Below are positions 42,852-52,494 of a stretch of 64,000 nucleotides of DNA, piece after piece. The stretch spans positions 22,666 through 86,665 of the forward strand of contig DATJMX010000006.1 of assembly GCA_035508495.1 (NCBI GenBank), given 5' to 3'. Numbering within the stretch: position 1 is the stretch's first letter; each line of letters begins with the position of its first letter. Source of the DNA: Candidatus Binataceae bacterium (GTDB taxonomy: Bacteria > Desulfobacterota > Binatia > Binatales > Binataceae). The notes under the pieces were generated by a model. The model saw only the letters and a list, made by a program, of their open reading frames with translations, did not search any database and was not told the origin of the DNA. The position numbers were made by a program, and so were the translations under genes.

Positions 42852-45800
42852 ATGCTCCGGCTTCACTACTCGAATCGCCTCGACGCGCTAATCGATCCGC
42901 TCGCGGATGCGATCGCGCGGGCACAGCGAAACGACCCACTCGCACCGGTTCAGATTATCGTTCCGAATCGGGTCGTGGAGCGATTCATCAAGTTTCGTGT
43001 CGCCGAGCAAATCGGCGTCGCGGCGAATCTCCGCTTCCCTTTTCTGCGCAGTTTTCTTCGCCGGCTGATCGAAGAGGCAGAGCCCGAACTTCGAATTGTC
43101 GAAGGCGACCAGCTTCAGATCGTTATCTTCGAGGTACTGCGAGCGACGATTGGCGGCGGCGATGGCGGAATGAAGCCGGCGGCCGATTACATCAGAGCCG
43201 GCGCCGGAACTCCCGCCGATCTCGAGACGCGCGCGATACAGCTGAGCGGCAGAATCGCGTCGCTCTTTCGCGAGTACTCAATCTCGCGTGAGGCGGTGCT
43301 CGACGCATGGCGCCGGGGTGTTGCTGCGCCGTTCGCGGGCAGTGACGAGACCGGACAATGGCAACGCGAATTGTGGCGCGCGATTTTCGATGAGCACCGA
43401 TGCCTGCGATCTCAATTCGTCGCGACTCCGGGCGATCATTGGATGATGCTGCCGGATGCGATCACCGTGGCCGATCCCCGTCGACTCGGCGAAGCCGGGC
43501 GCGGAACGATTCACATATTCGGCCTTGCCTACGTTGGCACTGCATTCGCGCGGATCTTCCGCCGTCTCGCGCAGGTGATGGACGTTGAGATTTACGCGCT
43601 CAACCCGTGCCTCGAGTTCTGGGAGGACCTCGACACTTCGCGCCGCGCGGTGCGCAATGACTGGGCGCGGCGTGGAGTTCGGCTCGGCGCCGCGCTCGAT
43701 AATTCCGACGATCCGTTCAAGCTGCAGGACGCCGACACGCTCGCGCTTCAATATTGGGGTCGTCCGGGGCGCGAATATATCAGGCTCCTCAACGAGCTGA
43801 CTGATTGTGAATTCGAGCCGCATTTTGTGGAAGCGAGCGAGGACTCGCTACTGCATCGCGTGCAAAACGACATCCTGCTGCGCAGCGCTCAATCCGAACC
43901 CGTGGCGACTGGTGTGGGCATGCGTGATGACGCATCGATCAGATTTCTCGCCTGTCCCAGCGTGCCGCGCGAAGTCGAGATCGTCGCGAATCGGATTTGG
44001 TCGCTCGTCAAAAGAGACGATCGCGGACTGCGATTCCACGAGATTGCCGTGATGATTCCTGAATTGTCGCGGGATTTGTATTTGCCGCACATCGAGGCCG
44101 TGTTTCAGCGGCTTCACGATTTGCCGATCGATATCGTCAGCCGCAGCTACGCCAGCCGCAGCCGCGTCGCCGAGGCGATCGAGCTGATGCTCGATTTGCC
44201 GCTTGGCCGCTTCTCGCGGGATCAGATGCTGCGCCTGATGACCCATCCTGCGATCGCGCGCCGCGGCGTCGAGTCGGGGAGCGAGCAGTGGCCGGCATGG
44301 ACTCGCGCGCTCGGGGTTTACCTCGGCGCCGACGACGCCGATCTCGGCAACACTTATATTCGCGGCCTTTACCATTGGGACCAGGCGCTCAAACGGCTCG
44401 CGCTTGGAATTTTCATGGAGGAGCGGGCGGGCGATGAGCGGCTATTCGAAGCCGGCGAGTCCGCGCGTCTGCTGCCGCTGGATCTGCCGCAGGACGAAAT
44501 CGAAAACGTGGCGCGGATGGCACGGGTGGCGCGCGGCCTCATCGCCGACGCGATTCGGATGCGCTCGGAGCGGATGCCGCTGCAAGAGTGGTCGAGGTTC
44601 TTGATCGAATTTATCGCGGCCTACGTTCCGCTCGGCGATGCCGACGACGAGAGCGTGCGTGCGCGATGTCTTGCCGCGATCGAGTCGATCGCGCATCACG
44701 AGCTTGCGACCGGGCCGGTATCGTATGAAGTCGCGCGCATCCTGGCTCGCGACCAAATCGCGACGGCAGAAGGCGAGGAGGCGCGGCTCAGCGGGCGCGG
44801 CGTTGCGGTCGGCTCGCTTGCGGTTTTGCAGTCGCTTCCGTTCAAGGTGATTTTTCTGCTGGGGCTCGGCGAGGGAATCTTCCCTGAGCGCGAGCGGCGC
44901 GATCCTCTCGATCTGCGCGGCGCGCGGCGGATGGCCGGCGACGTCTCGCCCGCCGATCGCGATCGCTACCTGTTCCTGCAGACAATCCTCGCCGCGCGCG
45001 AGCGGCTCGTGCTGTCTTATGCTTCGCGCGACGCACAGACGGGCGATCTGCTCGAGCCGTCCTCGGCAATTCGCGAGTTCCGCGAGATCCTGCGCTCGTA
45101 TGTGGATGCGGAGACTTTGAAAACGCTCACGATCGATCATCGGGTGAGCAAGCACGACGAGAAATATTTTCCCGAACTCGCCGGAGCGATTGAGGACCGG
45201 CCGACGGTCGAGGGCGAGAGCTTCGACTCAGCGGCGCGCCGCGGCGCACGGATGGCGGCGCTGCGCCGCGATCTGATCGCGCACTGCGCGGGTGCTTCGC
45301 TCCCCGCCCGAGGCGCAACGGTTCTCTCCCGGTTTGATCCTGAACTCAGCGCCGCGCTTCGAGCGCAGCTGCGCCTGATTGAGCTGCCCACTCCTGCAGC
45401 GGCGGCGGGAACCGCGCCCGACGAACTGCGCATTCCGATCTCAGCGTTGCGGCAATTCCTCGAATGCCCGTTGCAGGGCGCCGCGCGCTACGCACTCGGA
45501 ATGAAGGAAGATGAGAGCGAGGAAGCCGCCGAAGACGAGCCACTCGAAATCCCACGCATGGATAACACGGTCCTGATGCGCGAGGTTTTCTGGGCGGCGC
45601 GCGGCGACTTTGCCTTCGCCGCGCGCGAATACGAGCGCGCGTTCAGTATCGCGCAGATGCAAGGGCGCGCGCCCGCTGGATCGTTTGGCGCCGCTGCTCA
45701 GACTCGCGATCTTGCGCTGCTCGCGCGATGGCGCGAGCAACTCGTCTGCGCGGGCCTCGACATTTCCCGCGATTGGGAAGAAATCCGGCTCGGCCCGGCG

Positions 45801-46439
45801 GATGAGTTCGCGCGCCCGAGCACGATTCTCGATCCGCTAGTTATCGAGGCTCAAGCGACTCGACCCGACGGTGCCCGTGTCACTCAGCGTGTGCGCCTCT
45901 ACGGAAGACTCGGGCGCTTCTCGCGAGCGCGCGACGCTTCATTCCAGGGCACGCTGCGCAAAGATAGCAAGTCTCGCGATTTCGTTGCGATGGCTCTGGG
46001 AGCGATCGTCCTTGCCGCAGCGGGCGAGCCGATGCCCTCCGAGTTTCGTGCAATCACCCTCTGCGGCGGCGTTGATAAGGCGAGCAATTCCCTCAAACCA
46101 TCAGTCAGAGAGCTGCCGTTGCCGAGCCAGGAAGACGCGCGCACCTACCTTGCCACCCTGGTATCGGACTTGTTGAGCGGCGAGAACTTTTATTTCTTTC
46201 CGATCGAAGCGGCGGAGATGTGCCTCAAGGAACCGAAAAAAGGCGCGCCGCCGCGCGACCTGCAACAGACCGTCGTCGACATACGCGATAACGATTTCGG
46301 CTCGTGCGCTTCCGACTATGGACCGATTCGTAATGCGCGGCGCTTCGAGCCGCCCGACGACGAGCAAATCAGACAGATTCTCGCGCGACGATACGTTCCA
46401 ATCGCGGCGATTTTCGAAACGGGAAGGCGCAGGAAGTGA
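42852..46439 (+). CDS. recC: Exodeoxyribonuclease V gamma subunit (RecC)
   Basis: Chi-recognition and scaffold subunit of RecBCD. The 1195 residues begin LRLHYSNRLDALIDPLADAI, the characteristic RecC opening, with VQIIVPNRVVERFIKFRVAE and LRFPFLRSFLRRLIEE following. The central SF1-helicase-like region is degenerate, and FKVIFLLGLGEGIFPERERR plus LSYASRDAQTGDLLEPSSAI mark the conserved second half; a vestigial nuclease-like domain occupies the end. ATG 42852 is preferred to a TTG 57 bp upstream with a poly-Arg extension. It overlaps recB by 4 bp (GTGA). Confidence 0.92.
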   Translation: MLRLHYSNRLDALIDPLADAIARAQRNDPLAPVQIIVPNRVVERFIKFRVAEQIGVAANLRFPFLRSFLRRLIEEAEPELRIVEGDQLQIVIFEVLRATIGGGDGGMKPAADYIRAGAGTPADLETRAIQLSGRIASLFREYSISREAVLDAWRRGVAAPFAGSDETGQWQRELWRAIFDEHRCLRSQFVATPGDHWMMLPDAITVADPRRLGEAGRGTIHIFGLAYVGTAFARIFRRLAQVMDVEIYALNPCLEFWEDLDTSRRAVRNDWARRGVRLGAALDNSDDPFKLQDADTLALQYWGRPGREYIRLLNELTDCEFEPHFVEASEDSLLHRVQNDILLRSAQSEPVATGVGMRDDASIRFLACPSVPREVEIVANRIWSLVKRDDRGLRFHEIAVMIPELSRDLYLPHIEAVFQRLHDLPIDIVSRSYASRSRVAEAIELMLDLPLGRFSRDQMLRLMTHPAIARRGVESGSEQWPAWTRALGVYLGADDADLGNTYIRGLYHWDQALKRLALGIFMEERAGDERLFEAGESARLLPLDLPQDEIENVARMARVARGLIADAIRMRSERMPLQEWSRFLIEFIAAYVPLGDADDESVRARCLAAIESIAHHELATGPVSYEVARILARDQIATAEGEEARLSGRGVAVGSLAVLQSLPFKVIFLLGLGEGIFPERERRDPLDLRGARRMAGDVSPADRDRYLFLQTILAARERLVLSYASRDAQTGDLLEPSSAIREFREILRSYVDAETLKTLTIDHRVSKHDEKYFPELAGAIEDRPTVEGESFDSAARRGARMAALRRDLIAHCAGASLPARGATVLSRFDPELSAALRAQLRLIELPTPAAAAGTAPDELRIPISALRQFLECPLQGAARYALGMKEDESEEAAEDEPLEIPRMDNTVLMREVFWAARGDFAFAAREYERAFSIAQMQGRAPAGSFGAAAQTRDLALLARWREQLVCAGLDISRDWEEIRLGPADEFARPSTILDPLVIEAQATRPDGARVTQRVRLYGRLGRFSRARDASFQGTLRKDSKSRDFVAMALGAIVLAAAGEPMPSEFRAITLCGGVDKASNSLKPSVRELPLPSQEDARTYLATLVSDLLSGENFYFFPIEAAEMCLKEPKKGAPPRDLQQTVVDIRDNDFGSCASDYGPIRNARRFEPPDDEQIRQILARRYVPIAAIFETGRRRK

Positions 46440-49400
46440 AGGCGCTCGCGTACACGCAGCCTCGCACAGTGCGCAATCTGGCGCTCGATCGCAACGCGAT
46501 AATCGAAGCGAGCGCCGGCACCGGCAAGACTTTTACTATCGAGCACCTCGTCGCGCGGCTGCTGCTCGAAACTCCGGCGTCGATCGATCGGATACTCGTT
46601 GTCACGTTCACTGAAAAAGCAACCGGCGAGTTGCGGAGCCGGATCCGCGGCGTGCTCGAACGGATTCTGCGCGGCGACGAGATGCACCCGGAGTCCGATG
46701 CCGAAACGATCGAGCTCGGCAGCGCGCAGCTCGAGCTCTTGCGCCGCGCTGTGGTCGCGTTCGATAGCGCGCCGATTCATACGATTCACAGTTTCTGTCG
46801 GCGCGTGCTGTCGGAACTGGCCTTCGGAACGGGCGCGCGTTTCGGGCTCGAACTCGTTGACGGTCAGCGCGCGTTTCACGAGGCGATGCGGGCGGCGCTG
46901 CGCGAGACGCTCGCGCGCGAAGATGAACCGCGCGGGCTGCTCGAGACCTGGCTCGAGGACGAAAATCGCAATCTGATCAAGCTCGAAAAGCTGCTCTATC
47001 AGGCGCATCAGGCGCGCTGTCTCGAAATGGATCTGCCGGCGGTTGAAGGCGAGGCGCTGGAGCCCCGCGTTGTCCGCGCGTTCCTGCCGCAAATTACGGC
47101 GCGCCTCGAGCAGATGAAACAGGAGCGTGGCACGCTTGACTACGCGGACATGCTTTCGCGCGTGCGCGATGCGCTGCGCGGCGAAGTGGGGCCGGCGCTG
47201 GTTGTGGCGATACGCGCGCGTTACAGCCACGCGCTGATCGACGAGTTCCAGGACACCGACGATCTGCAATGGGAGATTTTCCGGCGCGTGTTCGTTGAGA
47301 GCGGCGGCGCGAATCCCATATTCCTGATCGGCGATCCCAAGCAATCGATTTATTCGTTTCGCGGCGCCGATGTGCACGCGTACGTGGCGGCGCGCCGCGA
47401 GCTGACGCACACGATCGGCGTCGTGCCGCTGGTGAAAAACTTTCGCGCGACAGGGCGTATGATCGAGGCGCTCAATTTGATCCTCGATCAAAAAGCCCCC
47501 GAGCCGTTTTTTTCAAGCGCCACGATCGATATCGCATACGACCATCCGGTCGAATGCGGTAAACGCGAGCTGCGCGCGAGTACCGCAGGCAACGAGATCG
47601 TGCCGGTCGTCGTTGTGCGCCTGGCGTCGGACGGCACCAGCGCGGGAAAAGCCCGGCATGCGCTCGGCACCTTTATCGCCGATGAGATCCACGCCCTGCT
47701 GAAGGATCCTGACCGTGTGATCGAGGTTCGCGATCACGGTGTCGCCGCCAAGCCGGTCAGCCCCAACGAGATTTTCGTCCTGACGCGCACGACGCGAGAG
47801 AGCGAGGAGGCTGGAAGATACCTGCGCGCGCGCGGCGTGCCGTTTGCCTTCTACAAGCAGGAGGGATTGTTCCAGACCGCGGAGGCTTCCGACGTGCTCG
47901 ATGTGCTGGCTGGAGTCGCCGATCCGTCGCGGCGCTCGAACCGCCTGCGCGCGTGGGCCTCGCCGTTTTTTGCAATACCCTTCGCGGAGCTGCCGCGGCT
48001 GCTCGATGTTGACCCGTCACATCCGCTGAACGATCGCCTGATGCAATGGAAATCGCTCGCCGATGCGGAGCGATTCGCGGAACTTTTCGACGCACTACTC
48101 TACGCAAGCGGCGTCGCCGATCGCGAACTCCTGCTATCTGATAGTGAGCGGGAGCTCACCAACTACCAGCAGATCTTCGAGATCCTCCTGGAGCAGGCCG
48201 CTGCGAAGCGGCTCTCGCTCGCCGAGCTGGTGGAGCTGCTCGACGATTATTTCCACGAGCGCGCGCTGCCTCCCGGCAGTGATCGAAACGTGCAGCGCCT
48301 GGAGAGCGAGCGCGCCGCTGTTCAGATCATGACGATTCACAAGGCCAAGGGCCTCGAAGCCGACGTGGTGTTCATGTTTGGCGGCTCTCATTCCGGCAAT
48401 GACAACGAGAAGCAAGTCTGGATCTATCACCAGGACGAAACCCGTCGTGTGGCGATCGGAAAAGCGCAAAAGACCGCCGCGAAAGAGCCGATCGATCGCG
48501 AGGCGGCTGACGAAGATCGGCGGCTGTCATATGTGGCGATTACGCGGGCGCGGCTGCGAATGTACCTGCCGTTTTTCCCCGAAGGATCGCTGCAGCGCAA
48601 GGCGAACGGCTACTATCAGCATCTGAATAGGCGTCTGGCGCAGATGGGAGAGCTTCCGATTGCTAACGATCGCGAGCAGGCGCTGATTGCGGGCGTCGAT
48701 ATCGGTGGCAGGGTCGATCATGACGACGCGGCCGCGGTGCCAGACGACAATATGTTTACAAGCTGGCGGCCGCCACCGGCTCTGCTCGAGGCGAGCTTTG
48801 ACAAATCAGCTTCGGATCTGAGCGCGCTGCGGGGAAGGCGCGCGGGGCTCAGGATCGAATCCTACACCTCGCTCGCGCGCGGCGTCCGCGACGTCGACGT
48901 CGAGGATTTCAAACGCGATAGCGAAGCGGAGCCGGGAATCGTCGCTGACGATCTCGTAGGCGGCGCGAACGTCGGCGTTTTTCTGCACGAAGTGATCGAG
49001 CAGCTCGACTTTGAGAGCTTCGAGCATTCGAGCGGGTTCGATGAATGGAAAGCGCGGGCGGAGGTTCGCGACTTGATCGAGCGCACTATGAGGCTCCGCC
49101 AGGTCCTCGATCCGCGATGGGCATCGCGCGCCCAGGAGATCGTGTTCAACACGCTCTGCGCGCCGATCGAGTTTGGCGGACAGACCGTCGCTAATGGACT
49201 GCGCGCGTGTGACGAATCGCGCGAGATGGAATTCACGTTCCCGATCCCCGAGCGGGCGCATCCGCGGTTTGCCGCGCCAAGCGACGGCCAGTGGCGAACC
49301 GAGCGCGGCTTCGTCACGGGCTACGTCGATTTCGTTTTTCGTCAGGCGGGCCGAATCTATTTTGCCGACTGGAAAAGCGATCTGCTGGATTCGTATGCGC

Positions 49401-49654
49401 CTGATGCGGTCGAGCGCGTCGTGCGCGGGCGCTACGAAAATCAGAAGCTCATCTATTCGATCGGCGTCGTGCGCCTGCTCGGTATCCGCGACGAGCGCGA
49501 TTACGAGAGCCGTTTCGGCGGCCTGCTTTACGTCTTCCTTCGCGGCATCGCACGCGCGGGCGGCAGGCAGGGCATCTATTTTCACCGGCCGAGTTGGAGC
49601 GAAGTCTGCGGCTATGTGAGCGAACTGGGCGCGAAGTTGGGAGCGACAGCATGA
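46436..49654 (+). CDS. recB: Exodeoxyribonuclease V beta subunit (RecB)
   Basis: Helicase-nuclease subunit of RecBCD, 1072 residues (E. coli RecB is about 1180). SF1A motor: Walker A IIEASAGTGKTFTIEHLVAR at about 20, LIDEFQDTDDLQWEIFRRVF (motif II), FLIGDPKQSIYSFRGADVHA (motif III), ERAAVQIMTIHKAKGLEADV and LSYVAITRARLRMYLPFF (motifs V-VI). The C-terminal nuclease keeps GVFLHEVIEQLDFE (His) and FADWKSDLLD (Asp-x-Lys), so it should be active. It starts with GTG inside the recC stop region and ends in ATGA overlapping recD. Confidence 0.94.
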   Translation: MKALAYTQPRTVRNLALDRNAIIEASAGTGKTFTIEHLVARLLLETPASIDRILVVTFTEKATGELRSRIRGVLERILRGDEMHPESDAETIELGSAQLELLRRAVVAFDSAPIHTIHSFCRRVLSELAFGTGARFGLELVDGQRAFHEAMRAALRETLAREDEPRGLLETWLEDENRNLIKLEKLLYQAHQARCLEMDLPAVEGEALEPRVVRAFLPQITARLEQMKQERGTLDYADMLSRVRDALRGEVGPALVVAIRARYSHALIDEFQDTDDLQWEIFRRVFVESGGANPIFLIGDPKQSIYSFRGADVHAYVAARRELTHTIGVVPLVKNFRATGRMIEALNLILDQKAPEPFFSSATIDIAYDHPVECGKRELRASTAGNEIVPVVVVRLASDGTSAGKARHALGTFIADEIHALLKDPDRVIEVRDHGVAAKPVSPNEIFVLTRTTRESEEAGRYLRARGVPFAFYKQEGLFQTAEASDVLDVLAGVADPSRRSNRLRAWASPFFAIPFAELPRLLDVDPSHPLNDRLMQWKSLADAERFAELFDALLYASGVADRELLLSDSERELTNYQQIFEILLEQAAAKRLSLAELVELLDDYFHERALPPGSDRNVQRLESERAAVQIMTIHKAKGLEADVVFMFGGSHSGNDNEKQVWIYHQDETRRVAIGKAQKTAAKEPIDREAADEDRRLSYVAITRARLRMYLPFFPEGSLQRKANGYYQHLNRRLAQMGELPIANDREQALIAGVDIGGRVDHDDAAAVPDDNMFTSWRPPPALLEASFDKSASDLSALRGRRAGLRIESYTSLARGVRDVDVEDFKRDSEAEPGIVADDLVGGANVGVFLHEVIEQLDFESFEHSSGFDEWKARAEVRDLIERTMRLRQVLDPRWASRAQEIVFNTLCAPIEFGGQTVANGLRACDESREMEFTFPIPERAHPRFAAPSDGQWRTERGFVTGYVDFVFRQAGRIYFADWKSDLLDSYAPDAVERVVRGRYENQKLIYSIGVVRLLGIRDERDYESRFGGLLYVFLRGIARAGGRQGIYFHRPSWSEVCGYVSELGAKLGATA

Positions 49655-51621
49655 GCGCGCCGCGAGTCCAGGTTATCGAGTCGGCGTGGCAGCGCTTCGA
49701 GCATCGAAGTGGCGGCGATGCAACGACGCTCGAGGCGTTCGCCACACTCGCCGAGTCGCTGAATCTTTCTCGCGATGCGGTTCAAATCGCCGCTGAGATC
49801 GCGTCGTTTGAAACGAGTTTCACGCCGGAGCAGCGCGATGCGTTGATGGCGCTCGTACTCGTCGTGCTCGGCGCTCTCGCGGACGGCAGCACTTGCTTTC
49901 CCGTGACAGGGAGCGCGGGCGCCGCGGCGCTGAAGCCGATGCTGCGCGCGCTCGCCGACACTAAGCTCGGAAGCGAAGCGCCAGAGCGCTTTGCGGCGGC
50001 GATCGAAAAATTGCTCGACGGGAATCTCGCGACGCAAACGATCGCGCGCGACGAGAACGAATACAAACCGCTCGTGTACTTGAAGCCGTTCATCTATATG
50101 CGCAAGCTGCGCGCGGCCGAGCGCGAGCTGGCGCAGGGAATCCGCGCGATGATTAGCAGCGAGCCGACGCCGTTCTTCTCGAGCGACGAATGCGCGTCTA
50201 AGGCGGACGAGGTTTGCGCGATCCCGGTTGCGATTCAGAGCGGCATGGTCCTGCTGTCAGGCGAACAGCGCGCCGCAATCGCAGCGGCGGCGCGCCAGCG
50301 CTTCACGGTGATTTCGGGCGGACCGGGAACCGGCAAGACCTCGATCGTAATCGCGATCCTGCGGCTGATGGTTCGGCTGGGGCTCGATCCACATGCGATT
50401 TCACTCGCGGCGCCGACCGGCAAAGCCGCGAATCGAATCGGCGAATGTATCGTCCGCGCTCTCAATTCGCCCGCCAGGCCGAACGCGATCGATCGCGCTT
50501 TGCGCGATGCCGCAATCGAGCCCACGACGTTGCATCGACTGCTTGGCTACTCGCCCAGCTCGCAGCGCTATCGCCATCATCGCAACAATCCGCTCGCGGC
50601 GCGGCTGGTGATCGTCGATGAAGGGTCGATGCTCGATCTCGCGCTGATGGAACGCCTGGTCGGTGCGATTGACGAAGGGGCGCGGCTCATCGTGCTCGGC
50701 GATGCCGACCAACTGCCATCGGTCGCGGCCGGCGCCGTGTTCCGTGAGTTCGCCGCGAGCGAACAATCGCGGCGTCTCGTGCAGAATTTTCGCATGCGAT
50801 CGTCCGACGCCGCAGGCAACTCGATTCTCACGGTCGCCAGGCGCATCAACGAAGGCCTTGCGGCGGGAGACGATGTGCCGCGTCGATCTTCGGCGGACGA
50901 TCTCGCGATGAGCGGCGTCGAGATGCTCGATTCGACACGGCCCGCGATGAAGGGCTTTTTCGATCGATGGTACGCCGAGCGAATCGCGGGTGACGCGACG
51001 ATCGCCGAGCTCAAACGATCGACTTATGTCGAAGGTGCTGATGGGTTTGGGTCTGAAGACGTTGAGCGCCTGCGGCGGCTGTTCAATTTCGTCGCGGCGT
51101 CGCGGATTCTCACCGTGACGCGGGCGCGCGAGACTGGCGCCGACTGGATCAACCGCGCGATGCATCGGCGGGCGGCCGGCGGTGGCTTTCGGGCCGACGA
51201 CCGACTCCTTCCCGGCGAGCCGGTAATCGCGATTCGCAACGACTACGAACGAATGCTCTTCAACGGCGACAACGGGATCGCGTTGCGCGTGCGCCGCGCG
51301 GAGGGCGGCGCGGCGCCACTGATGGCGGTGTTTCCCCGGCGCGACAACTTCGCCGCTTTTCGCGTTGATATGATCAGAGACGCGCTCGAACTCGCGTACG
51401 CGATGACGGTGCACAAGGCGCAGGGCTCCGAGTTCGATGCCGTCGCGCTAATCCTGCCGGAGTCGCGAATTTCGCTGTTCACGCGCGAGGTCGTTTACAC
51501 CGCGGTCAGCCGCGCGCGCCGATCGGTCGTGATCGCCGGGAGCGAGACGGTGCTGGACGAGGCGATCGCCGCTCCCGCCCAGCGTTACTCGGGTCTGCGC
51601 GAGCTGTTTGCCGCGAGCTAA
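49651..51621 (+). CDS. recD: Exodeoxyribonuclease V alpha subunit (RecD)
   Basis: Fast 5'-3' SF1B helicase of RecBCD, 656 residues. After an N-terminal interaction domain (about 1-150) come FTVISGGPGTGKTSIVIAIL (Walker A, about 222), AAPTGKAANRIGE, LVIVDEGSMLDLALMERL (motif II), LIVLGDADQLPSVAAGAVF, and ELAYAMTVHKAQGSEFDAVA with YTAVSRARRSVVIAG (motifs V-VI). ATG 49651 overlaps the recB stop by 4 bp, fixing the start. The three genes form a tight operon for double-strand break repair. Confidence 0.94.
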   Translation: MSAPRVQVIESAWQRFEHRSGGDATTLEAFATLAESLNLSRDAVQIAAEIASFETSFTPEQRDALMALVLVVLGALADGSTCFPVTGSAGAAALKPMLRALADTKLGSEAPERFAAAIEKLLDGNLATQTIARDENEYKPLVYLKPFIYMRKLRAAERELAQGIRAMISSEPTPFFSSDECASKADEVCAIPVAIQSGMVLLSGEQRAAIAAAARQRFTVISGGPGTGKTSIVIAILRLMVRLGLDPHAISLAAPTGKAANRIGECIVRALNSPARPNAIDRALRDAAIEPTTLHRLLGYSPSSQRYRHHRNNPLAARLVIVDEGSMLDLALMERLVGAIDEGARLIVLGDADQLPSVAAGAVFREFAASEQSRRLVQNFRMRSSDAAGNSILTVARRINEGLAAGDDVPRRSSADDLAMSGVEMLDSTRPAMKGFFDRWYAERIAGDATIAELKRSTYVEGADGFGSEDVERLRRLFNFVAASRILTVTRARETGADWINRAMHRRAAGGGFRADDRLLPGEPVIAIRNDYERMLFNGDNGIALRVRRAEGGAAPLMAVFPRRDNFAAFRVDMIRDALELAYAMTVHKAQGSEFDAVALILPESRISLFTREVVYTAVSRARRSVVIAGSETVLDEAIAAPAQRYSGLRELFAAS

Positions 51622-52349
51622 CTCTTCGCCGGAGTATTAGCGCGCAGGAACTCGCGCACGCGCGCAACAGTGTCGCGCACGTCATTGGGCGCCTTCCAGT
51701 TCATGATGATCTCCGCGTTGGGCGCGAGCTTGGCGATGTCGGTCGAGGTCTCCAGCGGGTGATAGTCGTCGTTGCCGCACAGCACCAGCATCGGGATCTT
51801 GCAGCTTTTCACGAAATCGCGCGTCACACAGAAAACAAAATCGCCGCCGTACATGCGATCGCGAAACGGCTTGAACGCCGCTGCGTCGATCTCGGGCCGT
51901 GCGTCTTTCAACGCCTTGCCCCATCCGTCGAACATCTGGAAGAACAGCTCGCGATTGTTGGGGCTGAGCCCGATTGGCTGCTGCAGCACCGCCGACGCGA
52001 TTCGCGCGGGCGCCGCTTTCATGATCGACAGATCGTACGAGCCGCCGATACATCCGCCCATCACGTGGCACTGGTCGATGCCGAGGTGATCGAGCAGTGC
52101 GAGGTGATCTTCGGTGTAGGTGTGCCATCCGTCGTTCGCGCTGATTGGCGCGATCGACTTGCCGGCGTTGCGCTGATCCATCGCGATCACGCGGAAGTCG
52201 GACGCGAACTCGACCGTCGGATCGAACGGACTCTTGTGCCAGAAGTCGATACTCGAGCGCATCCCGCCCGGCGCGAACAGCAGGATCGGAAAGCCGGATC
52301 CGAATTCTTCGTAGTAGAGCGAAACGTCATTACGCTTGAAGGTCGGCAT
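51618..52349 (-). CDS. Alpha/beta hydrolase with Cys at the nucleophile position
   Basis: Alpha/beta-hydrolase fold protein of 243 residues. The oxyanion segment ILLFAPGGMRSSIDFW and the strand-4 region FRVIAMDQRNAGKSIAPI are standard. The nucleophile elbow reads HVMGGCIGGSYDLSI, with Cys where Ser is usual. MLVLCGNDDYHPLETS contains the acid Asp and a nearby His; no His is evident in the usual position near the C-terminus. Cys nucleophiles occur in dienelactone hydrolases; activity on an ester or dienelactone is possible but unproven. Its stop overlaps recD by 4 bp. Confidence 0.8.
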   Translation of the reverse strand: MPTFKRNDVSLYYEEFGSGFPILLFAPGGMRSSIDFWHKSPFDPTVEFASDFRVIAMDQRNAGKSIAPISANDGWHTYTEDHLALLDHLGIDQCHVMGGCIGGSYDLSIMKAAPARIASAVLQQPIGLSPNNRELFFQMFDGWGKALKDARPEIDAAAFKPFRDRMYGGDFVFCVTRDFVKSCKIPMLVLCGNDDYHPLETSTDIAKLAPNAEIIMNWKAPNDVRDTVARVREFLRANTPAKS

Positions 52350-52421
52350 GAAATGGGTCTCCTCAAAACCGATTCATAGCAGAAAATCGCGCGAGCTTGA
52401 CTCCACGGGGCATCCCACGTC

Positions 52422-52439
52422 TTTAACCCAATAGTTAAA
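52422..52439. promoter_or_regulatory. Inverted repeat in a divergent promoter region
   Basis: TTTAAC-CCAATA-GTTAAA, a perfect 6-6-6 inverted repeat, centred in the 145-bp gap between the divergent alpha/beta hydrolase (start 52349) and serine hydrolase (start 52495) genes. It is AT-rich against a GC-rich background, as expected for an operator shared by both. Confidence 0.45.
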
Positions 52440-52494
52440 TATGCTTGAAACGATCAACTGCGAGAGGCTGGACAAAAGGAGCATTCAGTAGACC

